DNA of 24,669 nt, taken from positions 1 to 24,669 of IMG/VR virus record IMGVR_UViG_3300036985_003153; one strand, written 5' to 3'. A program made the translations under genes and the position numbers. Below the pieces are notes generated by a model. The model had not been told where the DNA came from, searched no databases, and worked only from the letters and a program-made list of their open reading frames with translations. Of the stretch, positions 8,801-16,507 are shown piece after piece. The stretch comes from a virus. Positions within the stretch are counted from its first letter, which is position 1, and each line of letters starts with the position of its first letter.

Positions 8801-11789
8801 CAAGATCACTAAAGATATGCAGAAGTTCTTCATGCAGATCAAGGATCGCATGGGTGATTCCTACGGCGGGCTAAACCTAGATGAGTTTGCCTCTGAGCTA
8901 GTAAGTAACCCGGAGTTCCAAGCGCTGCTTAAGACTATCAAAGCACCGCGAAGCGGGAGCTTGTGGGACCGTATCATGCAGGCTATTGCCGAGTTCTTTG
9001 GTTTTTCCAAAGGGCAATCTGCGTACGAGGCTGGGCTCAAGTTTGTATCAGACGCTTTAGATGTATCCGAGGGTGTGGAAGCAAACCCAGCAGAGGTAAT
9101 ACTCTACGGCCCCCCGGCTTCCGCCGTCCAAGCCCTGAAAGACATCGAAGCCTCCGGGGACCCCGCAACTGCAAAAACACTTAGCACCATACGCGAGGAG
9201 TTGGAGTCAACAACTTCTGGGGTACAGAAACTAGCGTTTAGTGTGTTGCGGTTAGACAACATTTACCAAATGTATAAAAACGCCGGGGTTAAGTACGCAA
9301 AATTTGCACGGGCTTTGAAACAACTTATTGATGCCTCGGAGCAACGCACTGGGTACGTAGAAAATAGAGTCTCAGATGCCAACGCAAAATACAAAGAATT
9401 TCAAAAGGTCACTAAGCAACACCCTGCGGCGGTGCAGCGCATGGCTAAATTTGCTGCGGAAGCGCGTATAGCGGCGTTGGATTTTTTACCGGAATCTAAA
9501 TTCGTTCCTACTCCCGGGCAGCAAGACGCGTATAACCGATTAAAAAACGTATTAGCCAACCTACCTGCACCCGTGCGGGACATGTATTTTACCATGCGCC
9601 GGGACTATAACCAGATACATAAAGAGTTTCGTAGTTTGCTGCTGAGCCAGTACTCCGGTAACCCCACGTTGCGGGCAACCATGCAAATGCGTTTTGAAGC
9701 TGAGCATCCAGTGGTGGGGTATGTACCTTTTATGCGCTTTGGGGATTTCGTTCTTGAGTACACAGATACCCGAGCTGACCGCCGTGTGGTGGAGCAGTTT
9801 GAGACACAAGAGGAACGTGACAGGAAGATAAAAGAGCTTAGCCTAAATGACGGCGAATACGAAACATACTCCCGGATAGACAACGCTTCTTATGATGCTA
9901 CAAAGGTGCCACCCGCTTCCTTTGTGCACAAAGTACTGGCGGATTTAGCCAGCAAAGGTGCCCCGCAAAACCAGCTAAACGCAGTGTACCAAACGTATTT
10001 GAGCATGTTCCCCGCTGAGTCCAGTGTTAAACGCATGATGCGGTCAGAAAACGTGGCGGGCATGTCCACTGATGTAGCTAGGGTATACGCAAATACCATG
10101 ATCTCGTTGGCGCGTCACATGAGTAATGCCTTGTACCTGCCCGATATAGACAGCGCGTTGCTGACAATAGAAGCCGAACGAGACCTAGATAATAGCGTAC
10201 GGGCTATCAGTAGTAATTTGAACAGCAAAGAGTCCAAGGACTTTTTCCACAACCCCACGTTTACGCCGTTGGTTGCAAAAATTACTGCCGTGAGTTACGC
10301 CGCGTTCATATTGGGCAGTGTGGCTTCTGCTGCCATCAACTTAACTTCTTTGGGTATATTGGGGTATCCCCTGCTGGGCGGACGCTTTGGGTACCCCGAA
10401 GCAGCCGAGGCTATGGCGGCAGCAAGCAAGACGGCCATTGGCAAGTACGATGTATGGGGTAACAGCCCCCGCTATAAACAGTTGTTTAACACTCTAAATA
10501 ACCACGGTCAGTTGCAGCATACCCAGACGCGAGAAATTCTTGAGGGGCGTAGCGAATCGACGGAAGACTCCCAAGGGATAATTGCCCGGGGCATGGTGTT
10601 TGCGGGCATACCGTTTAACGTCACAGAGAAAGTTAACCGCGCAGTTATGGCTATTGCCGCTTATGAACTTGCCAAAAAAGGTGGCAACGGGGTTAACCCG
10701 ATGTCGGACCGCGAAGCCATTGCGTATGCACTGGATGCTGTTAAGCAAGTAAACACATCGGGCATGGCTATAACGGGACCCAAGCTATTCCAGAGTCCTC
10801 TTGGGCGCGTGTTTGGTACGTTCAAAACCTTTGCTTGGAACGGTGCGTTCGTTGTTGCTAGGTCCATGCGAGATTCTCTTAAGGGAGAAAGCCCGGAGGT
10901 GAAGCGCATTGCCCGCCGCCAGTTGATGGGTACTTTGCTTACGACTACTGCGGTTAGCGGAGTAGCAGGGGCTCCGTTTTTAGGGGTGTTCCTTGGGTTT
11001 GCCGAGGTAGTAAATAACCTTATGCAAAGCATGTCGGATGAGGACGAGGATGACTTCGAGTACTGGAATAGTGACGAATGGCTACAGGACACGGTAAAAG
11101 AAATTGCTTACAAAGGTCCGTTAAACTACTACACCAATCTGGCAATTGCTGACCGTGCTGCGCTAACCAAAAACTTAGTATTCCGCGAAGACCCCCAGTT
11201 AATTGAAGACGTAGGGTATCTCCGGGCTATGTTGATTCAATCCCTTGGGCCTACTGTGGGCTACTTAGCCAACGTAGAAGCGGGGGTTAAATTGTTCCAA
11301 GAGGGGTTCTATGGCCGCGGGTTTGAGCAAATAATGCCTTCCGCTGTTGGCAACATGCTACGCGCTGCGCGTTTCTTGGACGAGGGTGGGGTTCTTACCA
11401 AAGACGGCAAAGTAATTTCCGAAGATATTAGTGAGTACAACGCCGTGATGCAGATGGTAGGCTTTGGCCCGGCAGACCTTGCGCTGCTTTACGAAGAACG
11501 TGGTATGGCTATGGATTTGCAAACATTTGCATTTGCCCAACGAGATCGGCTACTCGATCTAGCATGGGTGTCGAGGGACGCGGGAGACGAGGATATGTTG
11601 CAAGAAGCGCTGCGCAAGCTGCGTATACTAGGTGCACGATACCCCGGACTTGTTAAGCGTGGTACTTTGGCCGATTCTTTCCGTAGTAGAAGGGCCGCTA
11701 TCCTAGAAAGTACTAACGGGCTAAGGCTAAACCCCGTGCTGCGCAATGAAATGATTACCCGCTTCGAGAGCTTAGACGAGGGGGAGTAA
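5859..11789 (+). CDS. Giant internal/ejection virion protein with HEVLH metallopeptidase motif (1976 aa)
   Basis: Residues about 130-165 form a long Gly/Ala hydrophobic segment (LGAGVGAATALLPQFFG). Residues about 520-590 are a Lys/Ala/Gln coiled-coil stretch, and about 715-770 a KPV-type tetrapeptide-repeat linker. A zinc metallopeptidase signature follows: IFIHEVLHAAL with H965, E966 and H969, and about 40 residues later LDEFASELVSNPEF, where E1009 or E1013 could be the third zinc ligand. The C-terminal half is helical and has further hydrophobic segments near residues 1470-1510 and 1687-1720, plus PFNVTEKVNRAVMAIAAYEL and KTFAWNGAF. Proteins of this build resemble phage polyvalent proteins, and the position fits a T7 gp16-like ejected protein; here a peptidase replaces the transglycosylase of gp16. 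Substrate (peptidoglycan stem, host protein or virion protein) cannot be told. It is the last gene of the plus-strand block. Confidence 0.88.
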   Translation: MAQLQEALQAFRNAHAAGDVGAATRLAALVRQLQTGPQPAVEPPPESGFFSEIGRGAEQLASSYRTAGSSVIGDADEAALAGLQRQQAIQDKYGEGASFARVKQAYDEEGLLSAIGAGIGQIPEAVGAQLPQLGVTAAGALLGQLAIPIPFLGAGVGAATALLPQFFGANVERQAAEQQATGAPVDVNVGKAALAAAAQTVPEVAATYITFGKPLIKSILGIADDVGLDANAARNLTAVAVRTLAQQGKGGVAQLGRNVGTGAVRGAAVEMPTEIAQQVIERAQAGLDVLGPEAFAEYGEAAYLAGTVGGVFGGASGLTTRSRARTRLRGLAEEEQQDLFTAQREQLDQKGQMELEGVDPVLAPTTQAGAAQQAAAQVQQSNNEGFFTRSGNQDFAPAGLGGEDTGALPVIVSDADVFAIMKNRKLTEATAVNTLPPADREVFDSIKSAMNIEALMQRAAAQASRTLVGVNETPPVFDARKALSELSPEERAVFDQTVADIKTQRSTDKQGELFAVQTTPEQVEKAQLARKKTLSNEELKAQKAQEAATLRAQKQAEIVARQAAQKQAADAKLAAKQQVAARKQGVADLTAPVDLLSPLRSPLEQVLGVNELEKEQANVAKIAARQPRLQDAAAFENFLARPESQTPTLTSTTAPVLKPEQAKKVKQPIAPKVPVDGQVKTVEAKAQKPKLGQETPPTGNIDTPIATPPAITGKKLKPSVKPVTKPVAKPAVKPVIKPVVEPVTESVAGPAVKRVVKPATKPVPSKVPELSFIKKRNTPPTQDVVTETGVELDTENYTPAVLTPAEQVLKAEAVKRGDAEIKAATADTAVGGITLSKEKADIVAALPAQKQAYTEAGGKTKYLRKSGPEQIRQIIHKGPKYQGKSFDATMRALVEKGNIDAVLDAIIKTAKPEIAQILRKVKSLGLKTKIIVGAVEGDSSGFYNTTTDTITLDPDSGLNEHIFIHEVLHAALSKVFANPNLKITKDMQKFFMQIKDRMGDSYGGLNLDEFASELVSNPEFQALLKTIKAPRSGSLWDRIMQAIAEFFGFSKGQSAYEAGLKFVSDALDVSEGVEANPAEVILYGPPASAVQALKDIEASGDPATAKTLSTIREELESTTSGVQKLAFSVLRLDNIYQMYKNAGVKYAKFARALKQLIDASEQRTGYVENRVSDANAKYKEFQKVTKQHPAAVQRMAKFAAEARIAALDFLPESKFVPTPGQQDAYNRLKNVLANLPAPVRDMYFTMRRDYNQIHKEFRSLLLSQYSGNPTLRATMQMRFEAEHPVVGYVPFMRFGDFVLEYTDTRADRRVVEQFETQEERDRKIKELSLNDGEYETYSRIDNASYDATKVPPASFVHKVLADLASKGAPQNQLNAVYQTYLSMFPAESSVKRMMRSENVAGMSTDVARVYANTMISLARHMSNALYLPDIDSALLTIEAERDLDNSVRAISSNLNSKESKDFFHNPTFTPLVAKITAVSYAAFILGSVASAAINLTSLGILGYPLLGGRFGYPEAAEAMAAASKTAIGKYDVWGNSPRYKQLFNTLNNHGQLQHTQTREILEGRSESTEDSQGIIARGMVFAGIPFNVTEKVNRAVMAIAAYELAKKGGNGVNPMSDREAIAYALDAVKQVNTSGMAITGPKLFQSPLGRVFGTFKTFAWNGAFVVARSMRDSLKGESPEVKRIARRQLMGTLLTTTAVSGVAGAPFLGVFLGFAEVVNNLMQSMSDEDEDDFEYWNSDEWLQDTVKEIAYKGPLNYYTNLAIADRAALTKNLVFREDPQLIEDVGYLRAMLIQSLGPTVGYLANVEAGVKLFQEGFYGRGFEQIMPSAVGNMLRAARFLDEGGVLTKDGKVISEDISEYNAVMQMVGFGPADLALLYEERGMAMDLQTFAFAQRDRLLDLAWVSRDAGDEDMLQEALRKLRILGARYPGLVKRGTLADSFRSRRAAILESTNGLRLNPVLRNEMITRFESLDEGE

Positions 11790-11979
11790 CTCGCCATACC
11801 CGGATACCCCGCACTCCTTCCTCTATTACTACTTTAGTAGCTACGTCGAGTTTGAGGTGCTGGGTGTGTTGTAGTATCTCCCGCAGGGCTTCGGTGGGGT
11901 TAAGGCACGGAATGAAAAACGAACGCCCCGCCTTGAAGTTATCCCAGTTTATAGTGTAGATGACGGTTTCAATTCTCAT
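11755..11979 (-). CDS. Small protein downstream of primase (74 aa), unknown function
   Basis: The ATG at 11979 lies inside the end of the primase gene (11-nt overlap), so it is translationally coupled and last in the minus-strand operon. The product begins MRIETVIYTINWDNFKAGRS and contains a Thr-Glu-Ala-Leu-Arg-Glu helix (PTEALREILQHTQ) followed by VVIEEGVRGIRVWRV, a mixed alpha/beta pattern. The last codons overlap the end of the convergent giant virion gene by 35 nt, so the C-terminal tail (TPPRLSSRSG) may be an extension past an ancestral end at about WRV. I do not recognise a family. Small DNA-metabolism accessory protein is only a guess from position. Confidence 0.7.
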   Translation of the reverse strand: MRIETVIYTINWDNFKAGRSFFIPCLNPTEALREILQHTQHLKLDVATKVVIEEGVRGIRVWRVTPPRLSSRSG

Positions 11980-14830
11980 CCGGCGCTGCGGTAAGCCCCA
12001 TCAAGTTGTCCATGTCTAGGTAGAAGTCTTTGTGCGCGGAGTCCAGCACTAGGGCGCGAACTCCCGGGGCTGCAATCTTCGACCCTTTTGACATACGTTT
12101 GTTCATAATCTCTAGCAACACCCCGGTATCTGTAAGCTCTTGCAGTAGGTCTTTGTAGTCTATCTGGCTTTCCGCGCAGTCCTTCTTAAACTCCTTTGTC
12201 GAAATAAACACACGCTTGGTGTCAGGTTCGTAACGTATCAGCAATGCCCCCCTAGGTTCCTGTATGGGAAGTTTGTGCATGTTGCTGCGCTTGTCTACAC
12301 CGTCGTCAACGACCAAGACGTTGTGGTTGTGTCGGTACATGTAATCCCCAAGTACACCGCTTGCGTCTGCTGCGGGCGCTACGGAATCCTTACCCAGCTG
12401 CATTATCTTGGGCGAAACTACATGGCGTATGCGGTTTATGTCCCAGTCTATAAGCCCGATTCGTTTAGCAATAAGCCCCCCAACTATATTAGAAGCCACC
12501 ATCGCGGAGAAGTTACGCTCCCGTTGCGTTAGGTTAAGCTCTATATCAACCGCCTTTTGCACCCGCAATAGTGTAGCTATTACTTCATCAAGGTTGCTCA
12601 CCACCCACCGCATGTATATGTCCCCCGCATGGCCGTAGTTTTCGTTCAGTGCGTGGTCAAACAAATCCTTACCCTCTTCCACGGAGACAATAGCGCTACT
12701 CGGGGGTACGATCTTAAACTCCATAAGCCGCATAAGCTCTCCTTCGGGGGAGTTCTTTAGCACGGTTAGTTTTTCGCTAAGGGACGCATTGCCACTGCTT
12801 AGTGTGATTGTCCTCCATGTTATGTTGTTCTCCCGTAGTTCATTGGCGTTGTTTTTGGCCTTGTCTTTGCCGCGCCCTTGCGAGTAGGCATATAAAAGCT
12901 GAGAGGTCTCTTCCCCGGTGATGTTGGTTAACTCGTCGATTGTGTTAACTATGTTGTTCAGTATCCCTACTTTTATAATCCTGCCTACCTTAGTGTCGTC
13001 TGGTGTGCCAAGTAATCCCTCGGGGTCGCCAAATATGCTGTTGGCCATACGCAGCACGGTGGTCTTCCCCGTGCCAGATTTAGTATGTATAAGATTTATG
13101 ATTGCTCCCTTTTGCCCAGTGAACTTAAGGAGGGGAGCGCCAAAGCCACTCAAGGCAGCAAAAGCCTGCACCTCTAAACCCGGCCTACCGTATAGCTTAA
13201 ACACCTCTTTCCATTTGTCCAATGTGCCTTTGGGTTCAAACAAGTGCGTCATGGTGCGGGTAGCAGATGAAGGGGGGCTGTGGTACACCCCGTATTGAGA
13301 TATCTCTCTATTACCTGCGATAAACTTGCTATCTTTATCCGCCCAACCGTATTGTAATCTCATAAGCTCCGCCTTTGCTCGGTGTTGAAGTTCGTTTACA
13401 GATGCCATTATGTATGATGCCAGTAGCGAAAACTTAGCCTCGCCACCTAGTACCCCGACCCCAGACAACGCTTTGCGCAGCTCCCCGCGATCCGTGATAC
13501 TTGTGTTTGGTATTACAAATTCTATAACTCCGTCCATTGGTAGATGTACCCTAAGCACCGCCACAAACTTCTCTAGTGGGTCGTGCATCAACTTCAACAC
13601 GTACAAGTCGTGCACACATACCAGCTTGGGTTCTTCCTCATCGCTATCTGACTGCACATAGACACCGCCGGTCTTACCCCTGAAGTATGGAAATGGGTAC
13701 GCGGGTATATGGTGCGTCTTTACTTCTACTTCCCCTACTGTCTCTACTGTCTCTACTTCTACCGTGTTGTCGGTCTCGGCAGCGCGGGCTATGTCTCTAC
13801 CCAACGCCAGAGGGTTAGTTATCTTCCCCCAGTGTGGGCAACCCTCGCATCCTCCGGGGTTCTTAGCCTCAAACTCCGCACAACTGTGGGGGCCTTTAAT
13901 TCCTTGGACCTTCTTCTCCACTACGGCGTAGTCGTAGTCGGGGTGTCCTTCGGATAACTTGTGGATAGCGGTGTCGCGGTCTGAACAAAACTTGGCGATT
14001 GAAAGCGCGTCAAACCACCGGGGCTCGTCTAAGGTAGCCCGATCCTGAAAGCACGACAGCAACTGCTGACACCCAGTGCCGTTAGCACTACGTAGCATTA
14101 TCTTCTTGAAGGAAGACTCCACGTTGCCCAACATCGACTTGCCTAGCGCACTTAGCTCCCGCTTAACTTTCGGCGGCGCTATGGCTAAGTCCTCTACCCC
14201 CAAGAGACTACGAAACTTATCGAAGGCAACAGGACCTGCCGTGCTTAGTACCTCTACTGCGCTAGGCGGATCAGACTTAAAGTTCAACGTGCCGGGCACT
14301 CGTAGGATACGGGCTACTTCAAAAATAGCGGGGTCAACATAGAAGCTATGCAACTTGCAGAGATCACGCAGTCTAAGTCCAACGGGTTCCCACTCAGCGC
14401 GGGAGATATCCGCCTCCAACGCCCAGTAGACATGGAGTCCACGTCCCGAGTTTACAATGATGGGCTTTGGCAACCCGATAAGAGTGCAGAACTCCCGGAG
14501 CGCATGAAGTCCAGCGGTTTGGTCTATGTACCCCTTGGGCCTGCCCGTAACCGGGTCTTCCTTGGCTTTGTCTTTACCGCAGTCTATGTCTAACCAGAAC
14601 GCCTTTAATGTTTTGACATTGTCCTTCGTTCGGTTAGTGTCGGCGTTGTATTTGGCTAGCCCGAAGAATACATTCCGCTTCTGTGCTACCCATGCCGCAG
14701 CTTGTGTGTCTACCTCTTCCCTAGTGGCTACAAAAACTTGCTTAATATCTTTCAGCCCGTCACGCAGTCCTACGACTACAAACCACCCCTCCAAGGGTTG
14801 AACAGCATTTAACAGGTCAAACTCAGCCAT
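11969..14830 (-). CDS. Primase-polymerase (AEP type) fused to a P-loop ATPase/helicase domain (953 aa)
   Basis: Residues 1-200 form an archaeo-eukaryotic primase (AEP/prim-pol) domain: motif I FWLDIDCG with metal ligands D81 and D83, motif II SGRGLHVYW with S128 and H133, a third acidic residue D166 (FYVDPAIF), and RVPGTLNFK at 177-185. Residues about 250-345 form a connector with C316, C328 and C331 in HSCAEFEAKNPGGCEGCPHW, a PriCT-like or metal-binding piece. The C-terminal half is a P-loop ATPase with Walker A HTKSGTGKTT (586-591) and Walker B-like NTIDELTNI (D632, E633), resembling DUF927-type phage helicases. It should synthesise primers, perhaps short DNA, and unwind at the fork for the family A polymerase also encoded here. 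The start ATG at 14830 has no strong Shine-Dalgarno sequence; a hairpin precedes it. Confident on both enzymatic domains; helicase polarity and loading are unknown. Confidence 0.93.
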   Translation of the reverse strand: MAEFDLLNAVQPLEGWFVVVGLRDGLKDIKQVFVATREEVDTQAAAWVAQKRNVFFGLAKYNADTNRTKDNVKTLKAFWLDIDCGKDKAKEDPVTGRPKGYIDQTAGLHALREFCTLIGLPKPIIVNSGRGLHVYWALEADISRAEWEPVGLRLRDLCKLHSFYVDPAIFEVARILRVPGTLNFKSDPPSAVEVLSTAGPVAFDKFRSLLGVEDLAIAPPKVKRELSALGKSMLGNVESSFKKIMLRSANGTGCQQLLSCFQDRATLDEPRWFDALSIAKFCSDRDTAIHKLSEGHPDYDYAVVEKKVQGIKGPHSCAEFEAKNPGGCEGCPHWGKITNPLALGRDIARAAETDNTVEVETVETVGEVEVKTHHIPAYPFPYFRGKTGGVYVQSDSDEEEPKLVCVHDLYVLKLMHDPLEKFVAVLRVHLPMDGVIEFVIPNTSITDRGELRKALSGVGVLGGEAKFSLLASYIMASVNELQHRAKAELMRLQYGWADKDSKFIAGNREISQYGVYHSPPSSATRTMTHLFEPKGTLDKWKEVFKLYGRPGLEVQAFAALSGFGAPLLKFTGQKGAIINLIHTKSGTGKTTVLRMANSIFGDPEGLLGTPDDTKVGRIIKVGILNNIVNTIDELTNITGEETSQLLYAYSQGRGKDKAKNNANELRENNITWRTITLSSGNASLSEKLTVLKNSPEGELMRLMEFKIVPPSSAIVSVEEGKDLFDHALNENYGHAGDIYMRWVVSNLDEVIATLLRVQKAVDIELNLTQRERNFSAMVASNIVGGLIAKRIGLIDWDINRIRHVVSPKIMQLGKDSVAPAADASGVLGDYMYRHNHNVLVVDDGVDKRSNMHKLPIQEPRGALLIRYEPDTKRVFISTKEFKKDCAESQIDYKDLLQELTDTGVLLEIMNKRMSKGSKIAAPGVRALVLDSAHKDFYLDMDNLMGLTAAPDEN

Positions 14831-14842
14831 ATTGTGTTTCTA

Positions 14843-14863
14843 TGGGGGATGTTGAACCCCCCA
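14843..14863 (-). promoter_or_regulatory. Hairpin just upstream of the primase start
   Basis: In the minus-strand transcript the bases TGGGGG (14863-14858 side) and CCCCCA (14848-14843 side) can form a six-pair stem with a nine-base loop, ending 12 nt before the primase ATG at 14830. There is no T-tract after it, so it is not a standard terminator. It occupies the place where a ribosome site would sit, and no other good site is visible, so it may tune primase translation. A GGCCCCC segment slightly further upstream could compete for the same G-run. Inference only. Confidence 0.35.
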
Positions 14864-14876
14864 AATTCCTTTGGTG

Positions 14877-14897
14877 CGTCTAGGGGGCCACGTCTAG
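14877..14897. promoter_or_regulatory. Direct repeat CGTCTAG x2 between HTH gene and primase
   Basis: The heptamer CGTCTAG occurs at 14877-14883 and again at 14891-14897, a 14-base period, in the 63-nt gap between the HTH regulator stop (14894-14896) and the primase start. The second copy overlaps the regulator's stop codon. Paired direct repeats next to an HTH gene can be operator half-sites, but the spacing is not one or two helical turns exactly and the repeat is short, so chance is possible. Confidence 0.25.
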
Positions 14898-15127
14898 TGG
14901 TTGTATTTTTTTATCCGGGCTCTGATGAGGGGTTCCATAGCTAGCCCGGGGAGTACGCTGCCAGTGAACCAGTTGTACACTGTCTGGCGGCTAACCCCCA
15001 TCGCTTCCGCTACGGTGCTTACGGGCACATCCTGCTTAATACATACGCGCCCCAGCCTCACTCCCAAACTAGATATGTTAGCCCGTTTGTTTAGCTCTAT
15101 GAGCCTTGCAGTGTATCCGTAGCTCAT
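14894..15127 (-). CDS. Small helix-turn-helix DNA-binding protein (77 aa)
   Basis: Residues about 37-57 (STVAEAMGVSRQTVYNWFTG) are a clear helix-turn-helix: the first helix VAEAMG, the turn, and a recognition helix SRQTVYNWF, as in XRE/Cro-like and YdaS-like phage regulators. The N-terminus (SYGYTARLIELNKRAN) and C-terminus (EPLIRARIKKYNH) are basic. The start ATG at 15127 comes one base after the stop of the candidate single-strand-binding gene, so it is coupled to it. It lies directly before the primase gene and a CGTCTAG direct repeat, so it may autoregulate or control replication genes. Whether it acts as repressor or as origin-region binder cannot be told from sequence. Confidence 0.85.
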   Translation of the reverse strand: MSYGYTARLIELNKRANISSLGVRLGRVCIKQDVPVSTVAEAMGVSRQTVYNWFTGSVLPGLAMEPLIRARIKKYNH

Positions 15128-15128
15128 G

Positions 15129-16055
15129 TTACGAGTCGTCCCCGCCCCACTGGTCGATAACAGAAGCTAAGTCAGCGGTGGGCTTCGGCGCAGCTTCTTT
15201 TTTGCCCACCCGTTTTGTAGGCTCCGTGACTGGGGTTGCAACTTCTCCGTCAGGGTCTTCGCTACGAACAACCGGTTTGGCCGCTGCCTTCGGTGTTACT
15301 ACTGCTTCGGCTTTAGCAGGTGCTTTGGTTACACCGTCTGCTTGGGCAACCGTGATCTTTGTGTAGTTGGATGTTTCTGGTCTGGCTTGGGCGGCTACGA
15401 CCAGCTGGTATTCCGCGTCACTTAAACTGCGCTGCGGGGAGAACAACAGCTCCAGTGTGTCTGCGTTGTCGTCATAGAACACCTTGGTAACTACCGTATC
15501 CGGGGACTCACCGTTGGCAAGCAAAAACTTAACGTACTGCTCAAACGGGTGAGTGTTGCCGGTGCCCTTGCCGAACAGAGACTTGGCGGGGATGTTAAAC
15601 TGGTAAACTTCGCCAGTCGAATCGCCTGCTACAAGCACTGCAATGCGGCGCTGATACCTACAGGCTTTGCTACCGTTTTGCCCTGAGCCTTTAATGTTCA
15701 TGGGGCATTCTGCACAATTGCTGTGTGAAGCCTCCGGTACGTTGCTCTCGGGCTTGTCGCCTATGTTGGACCAGCAGTTGGGCAGTGTGGCTTCTTTGCT
15801 GGGATCAAACTGTTCGCGGTAGTACACGCGGGATACGTTGGGCAGCAGGTCAACAATTATGATGTCCAGCTCCCCGCGTACTGCGTTGCCTATCTGCTCG
15901 CCGTTAACCAACCGCTTGAACGTGCCGTTGGTATTGGTCTGGATGCGCCGGGACATAGCACGGGACGCAAGGGACTGCCCCAGCTTGCTTAGTCTGCGAC
16001 CTTCTGCGGGAACAACATTTGCTTTGTCCCCAAATATGCTTACTTCACTTGACAT
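15129..16055 (-). CDS. Candidate phage single-stranded DNA-binding protein (308 aa)
   Basis: An AGGAG site six bases before the ATG at 16055 marks a well-translated start. The N-terminal 215 residues look beta-rich and hold four cysteines in the pattern C94-x19-C114-x2-C117-x14-C132 (NCAECPMNIKGSG is the central piece), likely a zinc site. Residues about 235-295 are an Ala/Lys/Pro low-complexity linker, and the protein ends in SVIDQWGGDDS, a short acidic tip with an aromatic residue. A folded, metal-containing core, a flexible linker and an acidic C-terminus match phage ssDNA-binding proteins such as T4 gp32 or T7 gp2.5 in architecture, although I see no sequence homology to them. Position between helicase and primase and the lack of any other SSB in the window support the call. 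Confidence in a gene is high, in the function moderate. Confidence 0.85.
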   Translation of the reverse strand: MSSEVSIFGDKANVVPAEGRRLSKLGQSLASRAMSRRIQTNTNGTFKRLVNGEQIGNAVRGELDIIIVDLLPNVSRVYYREQFDPSKEATLPNCWSNIGDKPESNVPEASHSNCAECPMNIKGSGQNGSKACRYQRRIAVLVAGDSTGEVYQFNIPAKSLFGKGTGNTHPFEQYVKFLLANGESPDTVVTKVFYDDNADTLELLFSPQRSLSDAEYQLVVAAQARPETSNYTKITVAQADGVTKAPAKAEAVVTPKAAAKPVVRSEDPDGEVATPVTEPTKRVGKKEAAPKPTADLASVIDQWGGDDS

Positions 16056-16064
16056 ATGTAACTC

Positions 16065-16454
16065 CTATTTAGCGGTTGGTTTACGTACGGATATTACGTA
16101 CTCGTTGTTAGACTGTAGCCCGGGTGGGCTTAAGTCAGGGTATTCGGTAAGGAACTCTTTAAGCGCTCCGTTGCTCAAACGCTTCTCCAATAAAAACGCA
16201 GCGTCGTTGTCGTGTATAAACTTGTACATAGACTCCCAGTCGCTAGTCCAGTACCGGGAAGATAGCCTGCGGGATATAGTCCCTTCCGGCGTGTTAATGC
16301 TGTTGATGTTACCCTCTGCACAAAGCGCAAGCATCTTGTTACTTATTTCACCCATCTGCTCTTTGTAGGTGGTTATCTCTGCTTCCAGCTCCGCTATCTT
16401 GCCGCGAATCTTTAGGTACACCGCAGCTAGTTTATCTGGGGTTATGTTGTCCAT
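16065..16454 (-). CDS. Coiled-coil replication-region protein (129 aa), unknown function
   Basis: The ATG at 16454 (MDNITPDKLAAVYLKIRGKI) is chosen because a GAGAGGG site sits about seven bases upstream; an in-frame extension to 16505-16511 has no ribosome site. Residues about 10-50 (IRGKIAELEAEITTYKEQMG) form a heptad-type coiled coil. Then follow TPEGTISRRLSSRYWTSDWE and a helical segment, ending in EYVISVRKPTAK. Proteins with this 'GTISRR-RYWTSDW-SMY' core are, from memory, frequent hypothetical proteins beside phage replication genes. No catalytic residues stand out. Its place between the helicase and the candidate single-strand-binding gene suggests an accessory replication or recombination protein, which is inference. 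Confidence 0.82.
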   Translation of the reverse strand: MDNITPDKLAAVYLKIRGKIAELEAEITTYKEQMGEISNKMLALCAEGNINSINTPEGTISRRLSSRYWTSDWESMYKFIHDNDAAFLLEKRLSNGALKEFLTEYPDLSPPGLQSNNEYVISVRKPTAK

Positions 16455-16507
16455 GATGCCCTCTCTGTTTGTATGGGAGGACGAGCTTAGCATTGTGTTG
16501 GACATTG

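Noticed and set aside
11825-11860. Terminator from the CTAC/GTAG palindrome after the virion arm
   Set aside because: The stem is only four or five pairs, no T-tract follows, and it lies inside the 74-aa coding frame.
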